Assembly: GCA_903911925.1 (NCBI GenBank)
Contig: CAIWFH010000096.1
Location: forward strand, 1-33,575
DNA length: 33,575 nt
Source of the DNA: an uncultured Acidobacteriaceae bacterium
GTDB lineage: Bacteria > Acidobacteriota > Terriglobia > Terriglobales > Acidobacteriaceae
Direction: 5' to 3'
Shown here one piece after another: positions 1-8,332 of this stretch. The notes beneath the pieces were generated by a model. It did not search any database. It worked only from the letters and a program-made list of their open reading frames with translations, and was not told where the DNA came from. Every line of letters starts with the position of its first letter. The first letter of the stretch is position 1. Position numbers and translations under genes: made by a program.

Positions 1-25
1 AATTTAATTCTCAAAACCCGGCCGG

Positions 26-1298
26 TTAAGAGATACGCATTCTGAGGGCAAGGTCAGTATCGCGGCCTCCGGGAACATTTGTAGCGTCAGGTATTCCGAT
101 CGAGCCATACAATCCTGGCTGTCCACAATTGAGAAGGCCAAAGTCCGTACCGCCCACCACGACCTCCTTTCCGGCGCAGGATGGCGGAATCGCGCTGCTT
201 CCGCCCATCCAGGTCCACTGGACCGGATTCGTGGAAATATTCAACTCCCAAAGATCGTTCAGATAGCCAAAATAGGAATTGGCATCGTAGCCCTGGCCCC
301 CAAAAAGCCAAAGATTGCCGCTGCTATCGGTCCAGCTTGTGGCGACCCATCGACCTCCCGGGACAGTGCCGGCCGAGGGCGTTCCCAGTTCTCCATGCAC
401 TCCGGTGGGATTTGCCGTGCTGCTCCCGGCCATCCAGGCCCATTCCTTCGAGGAAGGATCGAACTTCCAAAGATCGTTGAGATACCCCGGGAAGTTGACA
501 GTGAAGCCCCATCCTCCAAAGAGCCAGAGATTGTCGCCGCCATCCGTCCAAATCACAGACCCTTCGCGCCCTCCGGGGGCGTTTCCTGCTGCCGGCGTTC
601 CCAGCGTGCCGTAGACTCCGGGCCATCCATTGCAATCCACCGGCGCGGTGTTCGCCCCGCCCATCCATGTCCATTCGTTGGTGGTGGGGTTGTACATCCA
701 CAGGTCGTTTAGTTCGCCGTCGCCTCCAGTGCCAAAAGCACCGAAGCCATAGCCCCCGAACAGCCATAAATTGCCGCTGTTGTCCGTCCAACTCGTTGCT
801 GTTGTCCGGCCTCCGGGAATATTTGCCGGCGCAGGCGTTCGCAAGGTGCCGTACACGCCAGGCTGTCCGCAGTCAAAATACCCGGTCTCGCAGTCCTGAA
901 CGTCGGTTTGGGGCGGATGGGCGACCGTGTTACTTCCGCTCATCCATGTCCACTTGCCCGTCGAGGGACTGAACCTCCATAGGTCGTTGAGGTATCCGTA
1001 AATTCCACCGCCATCGACGCCATGGCCCCCAAACAGCCAGAAATCCCCGCTGCTGTCTGTCCAATCCGAAGCCCCCCACCGGGTTCCAGGAATGTTCGCG
1101 GCAGCAGGCGTCCCTAATGTTCCATACACCCCGGGAGCGCTCGGCGGCCCATTGCTGGCCATGTTGCTTCCGCCCATCCAGAGCCATTCGTTGGCAGGGG
1201 GCGTCTGCGCTGCAGCGGAAAGGGAAATTGCGGAGAGCACCGAAAGGCACGCACACAGAAAAAACGCCAGCGAACGGAGCTGCTTTCTCACTTGCACA
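26..1298 (-). CDS. Secreted kelch-repeat protein, C-terminally truncated
   Basis: The product (about 424 aa) begins with a signal peptide (basic start, then a hydrophobic stretch ending in SAAAQ). Four complete kelch-type units of about 75-90 residues follow, each with W-T/L-W-M-G/S-G, P-G-V-Y-G-T-L, P-G-x-R, S/I-W-T-D and N-L/F-W-L-F-G-G followed by L-N-D-L-W. Such repeats fold as beta-propeller blades, so a secreted or surface-bound sugar- or protein-binding role is likely; no catalytic residues are visible. I chose the GTG at 1298 because GAGGAG lies 7 nt upstream and the signal peptide starts there; the frame stays open further upstream but without signal-like sequence. A fifth unit breaks off after P-G-G-R and ends in nine unrelated residues, so the 3' end looks decayed or truncated. 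The kelch call is firm; the role is unknown. Confidence 0.8.
60..1200 (-). repeat. Degenerate tandem repeats encoding kelch blades
   Basis: Four to five copies of a coding repeat of roughly 230-270 bp are visible. The phrases for PGVYGTLGTPAA, SWTDSSGNLWLFGG and YLNDLW recur in order with only moderate divergence. Copy lengths vary because of cysteine-containing insertions between W-M-G-G and P-G-V-Y (blades 2, 3 and 5). Confidence 0.75.
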
Positions 1299-1531
1299 GG
1301 GTTTCTCCTCACAGCGCTGATGGTCGAGGCATTATACCCCTGGGCAGCGCTGCGTTGGATGTAACCCACGCCACGGTTCGAGTCAGCGAACCCGCGCCGC
1401 TCTCGCTGGCTTACGGCGGGCTTTGCGTGGATTCGGATTTGACGGCCTGGTTGATGATGTGTTGGATGACGACGATAGCTCATGGTTTGTCGCCAAATGG
1501 GAACAATCGGAAAGGTTGGCAGTTTCGCGCC

Positions 1532-1720
1532 GCCCCTACGGGGCTGAGGTTCGATTGGAAGCTGACCCAGGACTGCGTTCGCTGGCGCGAACTTGTCCTG
1601 GGCTAATGTCCTCGGCCCCTACGGGGCCGAGAATGAAGCCGTCGTTGCTTCCCTATGGGGCCGGAAATGCAGGCCGTTGTCGCTTCTATAGGGGGCCGGA
1701 AATGCAGCCGATCGTTGCTT
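1532..1720. repeat. REP-like palindrome cluster with a 35-bp tandem repeat
   Basis: This lies in the 1-kb gene-free stretch between the kelch gene and xerD. It holds the palindrome GCCCCTACGGGGC (1532-1544), a long imperfect hairpin whose outer arms are CCCAGGAC (1566-1573) and GTCCTGGG (1595-1602) with inner arms GTTCGC/GCGAAC, and a second TACGGGG palindrome at 1611-1631. About 2.2 copies of a 35-bp tandem unit follow (1644-1678, 1679-1713, start of a third at 1714); GGAAATGCAG recurs at 1663 and 1698. The arrangement resembles REP/BIME arrays spread by RAYT transposases; no RAYT gene is in the window. Confidence 0.6.
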
Positions 1721-1921
1721 CCGTACGTTGGCAGAGTTTGGATCGCGGATGCATTTCAGATATTTAGCCAAGAGGCGACGATTGCCACGAAACGCTCTCC
1801 TCAGTCCATGCCGATCAATTCTGGTACCGTCGAAAATTCACGGCGCTTGCGGCTTCGTTCTCGTCGGCAATGGATCCGGATCAGCCAGAATCCGGGAGTG
1901 GGCGGTTGGAATTCGTGGTCT

Positions 1922-1950
1922 CCCTGGTCCCCAAAGGCGAGGGACCAGGG
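1922..1950. repeat. Intergenic hairpin repeat, GGTCCC family, copy 1
   Basis: A perfect 10-bp stem, CCCTGGTCCC (1922-1931) and GGGACCAGGG (1941-1950), with a 9-nt loop, followed directly by GCACCCA. The same design (10-bp stem, then GCACCCA) recurs at 11412-11437, which marks a dispersed repeat family and not a gene-specific terminator. Confidence 0.6.
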
Positions 1951-2038
1951 GCACCCATGTTAGGAGGCAACGCTCGCTTCCTGAGGTTCGGGGCCACCCG
2001 CATCTCGCCCGGACCGATCTGGCGAATCGGTCCCGCGT

Positions 2039-2133
2039 AAGTTCCTTGTTTTCAGGATTGTCGCTTTCATGTTCCTCAAAACAGCCAACTTGTGGTAGAT
2101 CCGTACTTTCAGCGCACTGAAAACAGAGAACTT
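2039..2133. repeat. Cluster of short dispersed repeats (AAGTTNNYTGTTTTSA)
   Basis: Three copies of a unit of about 17 bp are visible: forward at 2039-2055, inverted at 2074-2091 and inverted at 2116-2133. Each reads AAGTT, two C/G-rich bases, YTGTTTT, then C/G-A. Two more copies lie at 28841-28859 and 28883-28899. The copies flank no ORF here and sit upstream of xerD. The function is unknown. Confidence 0.55.
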
Positions 2134-2306
2134 GCCCGAAACACAGCAGGTGGGAGTGGGTGTGACCGCCCTGCATAAAAGCAGGCAGCGCACACTTGCT
2201 CTGGTTTTGGTCTGGTCAAGAAAACGCACGGGGTGATGAAGTTGATTCCTTGATGAACGAGGTTCGGTAAGCGGCCCATGGCCGTCGCGGGCGGCTTCAA
2301 GGCGCG

Positions 2307-2321
2307 GATAATCGGGATGTG
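2307..2321 (+). promoter_or_regulatory. Putative -10 element for a leaderless xerD transcript
   Basis: GATAAT (2307-2312) ends 6 nt before the GTG at 2319, so transcription would start at or next to the start codon. No Shine-Dalgarno sequence precedes this GTG. No convincing -35 element is visible. Confidence 0.35.
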
Positions 2322-3350
2322 GACACCGCTGGGAACTTAACGCTGCTGAAGGACTACCAGGTGTACTTGCGCGTGGAGAAGGGCCTTCGCCCGCTCAGCT
2401 GCGAGGCCTACGACGGCGACCTGAAGACCTTTGCCGAGTTCATTGAGGGCCGTCACGGTGTGCTGATGACCGCCGCCCAGCAGGATGTGGCGGCGTTTAT
2501 GGAACACCTGCGCAAGCACGGCATCGACTCGCGGTCGATTGCTCGAAAACTGAGCTGCCTGCGCGGATTCTACAAGTGGCTGATGCTGGACCGCCGCATC
2601 CATCACGACCCCACGGTCAACATTGAATCGCCCAAGGCTTGGAAGGTACTGCCCAAGTCTCTGGCCGAGCCTGAAGTGACGGAGATGCTGGAGCGCGCCG
2701 GGTTGGCCGCCGAGCACCCGCAGGCGAGGGCAACCGCGCTGCGCGACCGCGCCATTCTGGAACTGCTGTATGCCGGCGGGTTGCGCGTCTCCGAGGTAAC
2801 GGCGCTCTCTACCGGCGACCTGGCACTCGACGCCGGGCGCGTGCACGTGCGCGGCAAAGGCGACAAGGAACGGATTGTTCCCCTGGGACGCTCAGCGCTG
2901 CAGGCTCTTGAAGAGTATTTGCGGGTGGGCAGGCCGCACTTGGCGCGCATCAGTTCCGCGCGCAAAACCAGTGTGAAGGTTCAAAGCACGCAGCGGGATG
3001 GGGTGCGGCTGTTTCTCTCGCTCCGCGGCATGCCGCTGACGCGCCAGTGGGTATGGCAGATTGTAAAGACGGCCGACGCCACTGCCAGCCCGCACCGCCT
3101 GCGCCACAGCTGCGCCACCCACATGGTGGAGCACGGCGCCGACCTGCGTAGTGTGCAACTGCTGCTGGGCCACGCCGATATCTCGACCACACAGGTCTAT
3201 ACGCATCTCGCGCTGGGACGGCTCAAGGAAGTGCATCGCCTGCATCACCCGCGGGCAACGAGGCGAGGCGCTGTGCAGGATGCGGAGGCTAGTCCCGCCG
3301 CCCGGCTCGGCCCCCGGCTGGTACCCAAGCCTGTCAAGGTGCCGGCATGA
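2319..3350 (+). CDS. xerD: Tyrosine recombinase, XerD-like
   Basis: This site-specific tyrosine recombinase (343 aa) has an N-terminal SAM-like core-binding domain (residues about 5-95) and a C-terminal catalytic domain. All active-site residues are present: R156 (in GGLRVSEV), K180 (RGKGDKER), H259 and R262 (HRLRH), H285 (LLGHADIS) and the nucleophile Y294 (YTHL). Their spacing matches E. coli XerD. The ending [13 protein letters not shown] is XerD-like and is followed by an unusual tail of about 30 residues, making it longer than the usual 298. XerD works with XerC at dif to resolve chromosome dimers. The start is the GTG at 2319; an ATG two bases earlier is out of frame and soon stops. The stop overlaps the start of the XerC-like gene (ATGA). 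The recombinase call is certain; a chromosomal Xer role is inferred from sequence type, and a mobile-element origin is not excluded. Confidence 0.85.
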   Translation: MDTAGNLTLLKDYQVYLRVEKGLRPLSCEAYDGDLKTFAEFIEGRHGVLMTAAQQDVAAFMEHLRKHGIDSRSIARKLSCLRGFYKWLMLDRRIHHDPTVNIESPKAWKVLPKSLAEPEVTEMLERAGLAAEHPQARATALRDRAILELLYAGGLRVSEVTALSTGDLALDAGRVHVRGKGDKERIVPLGRSALQALEEYLRVGRPHLARISSARKTSVKVQSTQRDGVRLFLSLRGMPLTRQWVWQIVKTADATASPHRLRHSCATHMVEHGADLRSVQLLLGHADISTTQVYTHLALGRLKEVHRLHHPRATRRGAVQDAEASPAARLGPRLVPKPVKVPA

Positions 3351-4321
3351 GCGCATCCGCGGCTCCGGTCATCATTCCTCCCCTGAATATTCTGGTGGCA
3401 GATTTTTTGCGTGTGCTGGCCAACGAACGCGGCGCTTCAGTGCATACCCTGCGCGCGTACGAACGTGAACTGGCAGGCTTTGCCGGCTGGGCCGTTGAGC
3501 GCTTCGGCACCGACGCGGCTGTTGACCGAATCGAACATACCGACATTCGAGCCTTTCTGGGCACGCTCTACGATCGCGGCCTGTCAAAGGCCTCGGCAGC
3601 GCGGGCACTGGCAGCTATTCGCAGCTGGTTCAAGTGGCTGGCGCGCACCGGCCACGTGGAGCAGAATGCGGCTTCGCTGGTGGCCACGCCGCGACTGCCC
3701 AAGCACCTGCCGCGCGTGCCGAGCATCGAGCAGATGAACCGCGTGGTGGAGTCGGTGGGCGAAGACGCGGCAAGCTGGCCGGCCCGCGATACTGCGATAC
3801 TCGAACTGCTCTACGGCTGCGGCATCCGCAATGCGGAGCTGACGGGGCTGAATCTGGATGACATTCACTGGGCCAACGAAGCCATCCTGGTGCGCGGCAA
3901 GGGCCAGAAGCAGCGCTACGTGCCGCTGGGCGATGCCGCAGCCGAGGCTGTGCGCACCTATCTCGGCGAGCGGTCGGCCCTACTGGCAGCCGAAGGGGCC
4001 AAAGGCATTACTACCCCGGCGCTCTTCGTCAACCTGCAATTGCGCGGGCTGGGCAAGCTCGGCGGGCAGGCACGGCTGACCACCCGCAGCGTTGCGCGCA
4101 TCGTCAAGCGGATCGCTGTTCTGCGCGGCCTCTCTGCCGACGTGCATCCGCACACGCTGCGCCACGCCTTCGGAACACATTTATTGGAAGAAGGCGCCGA
4201 CCTCCGCGCCATCCAGGAACTGCTGGGTCACGAGCGGCTCTCCACCACTCAGCGCTACACGCAACTGACCACCGCGCAACTAGAGAAGGTGTACGACAAC
4301 ACCCACCCCCGCGCTAAGTGA
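3347..4321 (+). CDS. xerC: Tyrosine recombinase, XerC-like
   Basis: A 324-aa tyrosine recombinase and the probable partner of the upstream XerD-like protein. The core-binding domain spans about 12-110 and the catalytic domain about 125-318. Catalytic residues: R161 (GCGIRNAEL), K185 (RGKGQKQR), H269 and R272 (HTLRH), H295 (LLGHERLS), Y304 (RYTQL). The C-terminal phrase [12 protein letters not shown] is typical of XerC, while the upstream protein ends in XerD style. The ATG overlaps the upstream stop by 4 bp, so the pair should be translationally coupled and made in similar amounts. The gene ends only 5 bp from the stop of the convergent FecR gene, with no clear terminator between. In many genomes xerC and xerD lie apart, so this fused arrangement is unusual. 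No dif-like 28-bp site was recognised here. Confidence 0.85.
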   Translation: MSASAAPVIIPPLNILVADFLRVLANERGASVHTLRAYERELAGFAGWAVERFGTDAAVDRIEHTDIRAFLGTLYDRGLSKASAARALAAIRSWFKWLARTGHVEQNAASLVATPRLPKHLPRVPSIEQMNRVVESVGEDAASWPARDTAILELLYGCGIRNAELTGLNLDDIHWANEAILVRGKGQKQRYVPLGDAAAEAVRTYLGERSALLAAEGAKGITTPALFVNLQLRGLGKLGGQARLTTRSVARIVKRIAVLRGLSADVHPHTLRHAFGTHLLEEGADLRAIQELLGHERLSTTQRYTQLTTAQLEKVYDNTHPRAK

Positions 4322-4326
4322 CCGCG

Positions 4327-5736
4327 TCAATGGGACCGGCTGGGTCCGGGCGCCTGGCTGGGACCGGCCGGACTTGCACTCCGTCCGCCATAGGAACCAC
4401 TCTGGCCTGGCGTTTGTGTTCCCGTTGCTGAAGGCGGTGGAGATCCCCGGTGAATGGCCGTCGGGGCCATGGGCGAGCTCCCGTTTCGGTTGTTGGCCAC
4501 AGCCGAGGGCGCACTCTGGTAAATAGGCACCGACGCAGTGCCCCGGCCTGCCGCCTGTTGCGAAAGCTTGTCCAGCTTGCCCAGGCCGCCTCGCGGAACG
4601 CCCAATCCCGCCGAATCCCGGCGGAGGACGAATGATTCCGGCGAAGCCGCTTCAGAGTGGACCAGGGGCCTGAGGTTCACCGCCATCATTGTGGGTTGGC
4701 CCACGCGGGGCGGACTTACGGGCCGTTGGGGAGGGTTGCCGGGTCCGTTTCTGGCGCCCAGCGCGATCGTATTGTTCAACCCGTACCATGAGCCTCCTGG
4801 CAGCCATCCCCAACCGGTGCCCGCGCAATAGGACCAAGTGCCGGAATGGTACGGAGTCCATCCCCAGGGATAGGGGGATACCCAGGAATAGCCCGCGCCC
4901 GAATACCAAGCCCAGGAACCATTTGAATAGGGATCCCAGGCCGCGCTGGCAAAATAGGGTCGCCACATGGATCCGCAGCCGCCGACATTCATGAAGCTGC
5001 CGTAGTAGCTCATATCGTTCAAGCCGTAGGAGTAGGGTGAATTGCTGACGGCGCCCAGTGCCGCGGTTCGCGCATGGTAGCCGGTTGCCTCCTTGTCCCA
5101 TGTGTCGTAGGGATCTTCCGCGATATCTTTGGCAACCTTTGGTTCAGCCTGGCCGGCGATGTTGAAGGTAACTGTCTTTTTCTTTGGAACATCCATCGCA
5201 CTTGAGGCGCCCTCGAGGTGCAGCGTTCCATCGAGGACTGCCAACTGGGCCTCGGAGCCGTCCACCTTGAGCCGAATCCGGCTTGCGGGCGGGAGTAGCA
5301 GCTTCTGCTGGCCGAATAAGAGGCGGAACTCGTCGCCCCGCGTCTTCAGGAGGCTCACGTAAGCCATCCCTTTCAACAACTGCACGGAGGTCATCGTCGA
5401 GCCCAACTGAAGGCGTTCGAGCTGCGGGAACTCCACTACCGAATTGGGAGCCAGCCGCATGGTGCTGTTGTCTTCAAACTCGACCTCGGCCACGCCCGTG
5501 CCGGTCTGCAGGCGGCTTCCTTCAACGATGGGCAGGTTGGCCGTCGCATCCTCAAAACCGCGTCCGTTGTTGCGATCGAGCAGCACCGCGCCCCTGACTT
5601 CGCTGAGGCGGACAATGCGTACCTTCGAAACCTGGTTCGACGATACGGATTCGTCTTCGGTCTGCGCGGAAAGAGAGGTTGCCAGCAATAGGGCCGCGAG
5701 CCCCGCCGTTGCGATAGGCGCGGAAAACAAAGCCAT
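4327..5736 (-). CDS. Secreted FecR-domain protein with WG-rich repeats (copy 1)
   Basis: A 469-aa exported protein. It has an N-terminal signal peptide (about 1-24, ending SLSAQ). A FecR-type beta-sandwich follows (about 40-175; note VEGSRLQTGTGVAEVEFEDNS and MRLAPNSVVE), then a Trp/Tyr/Gly-rich block (about 255-320, WDPYSNGSWAWYSGAGYSWV and PWGWTPYHSGTW-type units). The block resembles DUF6600. A Pro/Ser/Gly-rich disordered tail ends the protein. The ATG at 5736 has AAGGAGG 6 nt upstream; earlier in-frame codons have none. It is a paralogue of the protein at 20094-21719. FecR domains are best known from iron-transport sigma/anti-sigma signalling, but no sigma factor gene or TonB receptor is nearby, so a structural or envelope role is more likely here. 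The function is unknown. Confidence 0.75.
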   Translation of the reverse strand: MALFSAPIATAGLAALLLATSLSAQTEDESVSSNQVSKVRIVRLSEVRGAVLLDRNNGRGFEDATANLPIVEGSRLQTGTGVAEVEFEDNSTMRLAPNSVVEFPQLERLQLGSTMTSVQLLKGMAYVSLLKTRGDEFRLLFGQQKLLLPPASRIRLKVDGSEAQLAVLDGTLHLEGASSAMDVPKKKTVTFNIAGQAEPKVAKDIAEDPYDTWDKEATGYHARTAALGAVSNSPYSYGLNDMSYYGSFMNVGGCGSMWRPYFASAAWDPYSNGSWAWYSGAGYSWVSPYPWGWTPYHSGTWSYCAGTGWGWLPGGSWYGLNNTIALGARNGPGNPPQRPVSPPRVGQPTMMAVNLRPLVHSEAASPESFVLRRDSAGLGVPRGGLGKLDKLSQQAAGRGTASVPIYQSAPSAVANNRNGSSPMAPTAIHRGSPPPSATGTQTPGQSGSYGGRSASPAGPSQAPGPSRSH

Positions 5737-6349
5737 GTCCGCCCTCCTTTGTGGATTCCGGCGAACTTTATGTGACAGCGATGCTCGAACTGGGAAAAGC
5801 TCCTGGACGGAGCGCATCGTGGAAACGATGCTAGCACGGAAATGAGATGGATGACGAATCCGATTTAGTAAACAGTGCATGACAGAGGAATTGCTGCCGG
5901 GGTCTCAGAATCTCAAACTACACATGTTCGTAAAGAAGTTCAGGACTCGACGTCAGGGCCATTCCATTTGCAAGACTTGGCACGCAGAGGACTCCCAACA
6001 GGCTTCGGAGATTGTCGCGAATTGGAGTGAGCCGCCGAAGAGCAAGACGCCTGCGCTAGAGCCCAACGCTGATTTTGTGGCGGTTGCGGCACGACTAAAC
6101 AGCTTGCGGAAAAAAGCGAGGGTTTGGAGAGAAAGCCCGAAGACCATACCTCAGGGGCTAAAGCGCTCGTTGATTTGATTCATGTTACACCGGGGATAAA
6201 TCCCCGGCCTACCGCCCGCGCGAGTATTTCAGCAAGCTGTAAAGTCGTGCCCTGACACTTCTTGCATTTCAGAATGAGATTTTCTGCATCCTGGGGAGTC
6301 CCGTTTATGAGATGGCTCCCAGTGTTTCTTCCGCGTCAGCGGGACCACT
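5737..6349. other. Gene-poor gap with one REP-like hairpin
   Basis: No gene here can be supported. The only clear structure is a hairpin CCGGGGA-TAAA-TCCCCGG (6190-6207), preceded at about 6154 by AGGGGCTAAAGC. That phrase recurs at 33335-33346 near the right end of the window, which suggests a dispersed repeat. Confidence 0.5.
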
Positions 6350-8182
6350 TCAGAAGCTGGTTCTGCGCTGCGGGAACCAGGTGAACTGGATGGTGGTGGT
6401 GGTCACCGTCTGCTGGTTTGCCTGGTAGATCGGCGCTTTGTATTTCTCGAGGGCGAAGTTGCCGTTTATCTCAAAGTTCTTGCCGATACGCTTGACCACC
6501 TGGAAGTTGATATCGTTCAAGGTTGTTCCGCCGGGGACAAAGTCCCTGGCTACTTTCTGGTTGCGCGCGCCCACCTGAAACCACTCATTGCCGCTGAAGT
6601 GGTAGGTCACCCATGCCTGGCCGCCCTTGCCTTCACGCCCGATCCAATCGCCAAAGAGAACGCCCTTGTTGGTGTAGCCTTCTCTCTGGACTGATTCCCA
6701 GTACATGAAGGTGCCACCTTTACTGGTGTTGACAGGCGGATTCGTGTTGACGCCTTCAAGGCGAACGTCGAGTTTGGGAACGCCCGGCACATGGGAGAGA
6801 TACAGACCGGGCCGCCATGATCCGCGGCGCGGCGCATCGGCAGGCGATACGTCATCGTGCACTTCAGAGTCGGTGTAGAGCGTGAGCCAGTTACGGACAA
6901 ACGGAAGCCGGTAAGAGAAGTTGAAAGATCCAAACCGGGCACCGGGGTCAGAGCGGCTGTACTTCGTGTTCTGCTGAACTGCGGTCAAGCTGAAGAAACT
7001 CCTCAGGAAGCTTTTGACGTTGATGGGTTCATGGCCTTTACCGCCCCAGATCACGGTGCGCTCAAAGCCGAACTCCAGATTCTCGGTTGGCCTGAAGCTG
7101 ATCTGCTCCACATGGACCCAGGGATCGATGGGGTAAACATGGCCCTTGAGTTGTCCAATGATGAAGTCGTAACGGAAGGGGCCCGTAATCCGGGAGAGGA
7201 GCGGAATGCGCAGCGGCTCAATACGATTGATGCGGAACGAGTAGATGTTCTCTGCATTGTTCGAGTAGGCCATGCCGCCGCCAAGGCCGGGCCCAAGCCA
7301 GTCATCCTGTTTTCCAAACGAGATCACATGGCTCAGGTATTGAACCGAGGCGTACGCTTCCAACACCCGGACGTTTGTGATTGCGCCAATCGGCCCATAA
7401 GGAATAGTCGAAAGATCGTTGAGCGGGATAGGAGTGGTGGAGTTCTGTGCATTGCTGAAGGTGTAGGTGGTTCCGTCGTTGTCTGAGAGTGTCTGGGCCA
7501 GCCCGGCCGAGTATCCGATGGCCGAGGGCGCGCCCTGAAACTCGCCGCGCGCATACAGGGTGAATCGCCCCGCCCCCACATAGCCGCTGGCACCTGAGTA
7601 GTTGTCAAAGCCGCTGGCGTAGGGGCGGCCATAGTCATTGACGATCGTCGATCCAAGGTGAAAGCTGTCGCGCAGCGGCGTGCCACTGATAGCGCGCGCC
7701 GTGGAGTAGACCGACTCAAAATGTGTTTTGCCCCGGTGCACCAGGCATGGCCCCTCAATGTCAAAGCGAACGAAGCGCATCAGGGCTTCATAGAGGTCTT
7801 CAGCTTCGTCCGCAGCCGGTCCGGCATCGGCGTCCTGGATACGCGTCCCTGCCTGCTCAAGCATGCGGTCGACGCTGGTTCGCGTCCATGGCCTCATCCC
7901 CAGGAAAACGTGGTCCACATATCCCAGGCCATAAAGCCTGAGCATGGCCGGGTAGACCCAACTGTCGACGGGGATGAAGGGCGAACCGAGTTGGGCGGGC
8001 AGGCATGCGGGGGCGGGGCGGCTTGAGTCGCGGCCCGATTGCCCGGCAATCGCCGCTTCGGCATCGCTGGGCGCCACCGGCTGTTCAGATGAAAGTGGGC
8101 CGGTGGTCAAAAGCAGAAGTCCCACCAGCACCGCTGTGCAATGGAGTACAGGAGCCAAAGACGATCGTTCACTCACGCTCAT
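6350..8182 (-). CDS. Capsule-assembly Wzi-like outer-membrane beta-barrel protein
   Basis: A 610-aa protein with an N-terminal signal peptide (hydrophobic stretch at about 13-31). A helical segment follows (PVDSWVYPAMLRLYGLGYVD, then RPWTRTSVDRMLEQA), and then a long region of alternating amphipathic strands ending in the aromatic residue expected of outer-membrane barrels (RRTSF). Phrases such as GKQDDWLGPGLGGGMAYSNNA and FGFERTVIWGGKG fit the Wzi family, outer-membrane lectins that anchor capsular polysaccharide. The start is uncertain: the ATG at 8182 has GAGG only 2-3 nt away, while the GTG at 8176 has it at 8 nt. The gene is last in a minus-strand run after the GH2 and E1-alpha-like genes, so a link to extracellular polysaccharide is plausible. 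No other capsule genes are in the window. Confidence 0.7.
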   Translation of the reverse strand: MSVSERSSLAPVLHCTAVLVGLLLLTTGPLSSEQPVAPSDAEAAIAGQSGRDSSRPAPACLPAQLGSPFIPVDSWVYPAMLRLYGLGYVDHVFLGMRPWTRTSVDRMLEQAGTRIQDADAGPAADEAEDLYEALMRFVRFDIEGPCLVHRGKTHFESVYSTARAISGTPLRDSFHLGSTIVNDYGRPYASGFDNYSGASGYVGAGRFTLYARGEFQGAPSAIGYSAGLAQTLSDNDGTTYTFSNAQNSTTPIPLNDLSTIPYGPIGAITNVRVLEAYASVQYLSHVISFGKQDDWLGPGLGGGMAYSNNAENIYSFRINRIEPLRIPLLSRITGPFRYDFIIGQLKGHVYPIDPWVHVEQISFRPTENLEFGFERTVIWGGKGHEPINVKSFLRSFFSLTAVQQNTKYSRSDPGARFGSFNFSYRLPFVRNWLTLYTDSEVHDDVSPADAPRRGSWRPGLYLSHVPGVPKLDVRLEGVNTNPPVNTSKGGTFMYWESVQREGYTNKGVLFGDWIGREGKGGQAWVTYHFSGNEWFQVGARNQKVARDFVPGGTTLNDINFQVVKRIGKNFEINGNFALEKYKAPIYQANQQTVTTTTIQFTWFPQRRTSF

Positions 8183-8332
8183 TTCCTCACTCTATCATTC
8201 AGATGCCTGGAAATTGAGTTCGCGAGGCCTCGCGCCGGCCTCCAAGGCAGAGGCTGGCTAATGGGACACAGAGGATTAACATTTCAATAACTTGGCTGGC
8301 TGCGTCGGCGATTCTGCGAGGCTCGTGCGCCG

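Noticed and set aside
2319..4321. Recombinase-in-trio (RIT) element
   Set aside because: Only two tyrosine recombinase genes are present, they fall into XerD and XerC types, and no flanking inverted repeats were seen.
5879..6178. 99-codon ORF on the plus strand
   Set aside because: No ribosome-binding site, no protein-like hydrophobic pattern or recognisable motif, and it runs into REP-like sequence.
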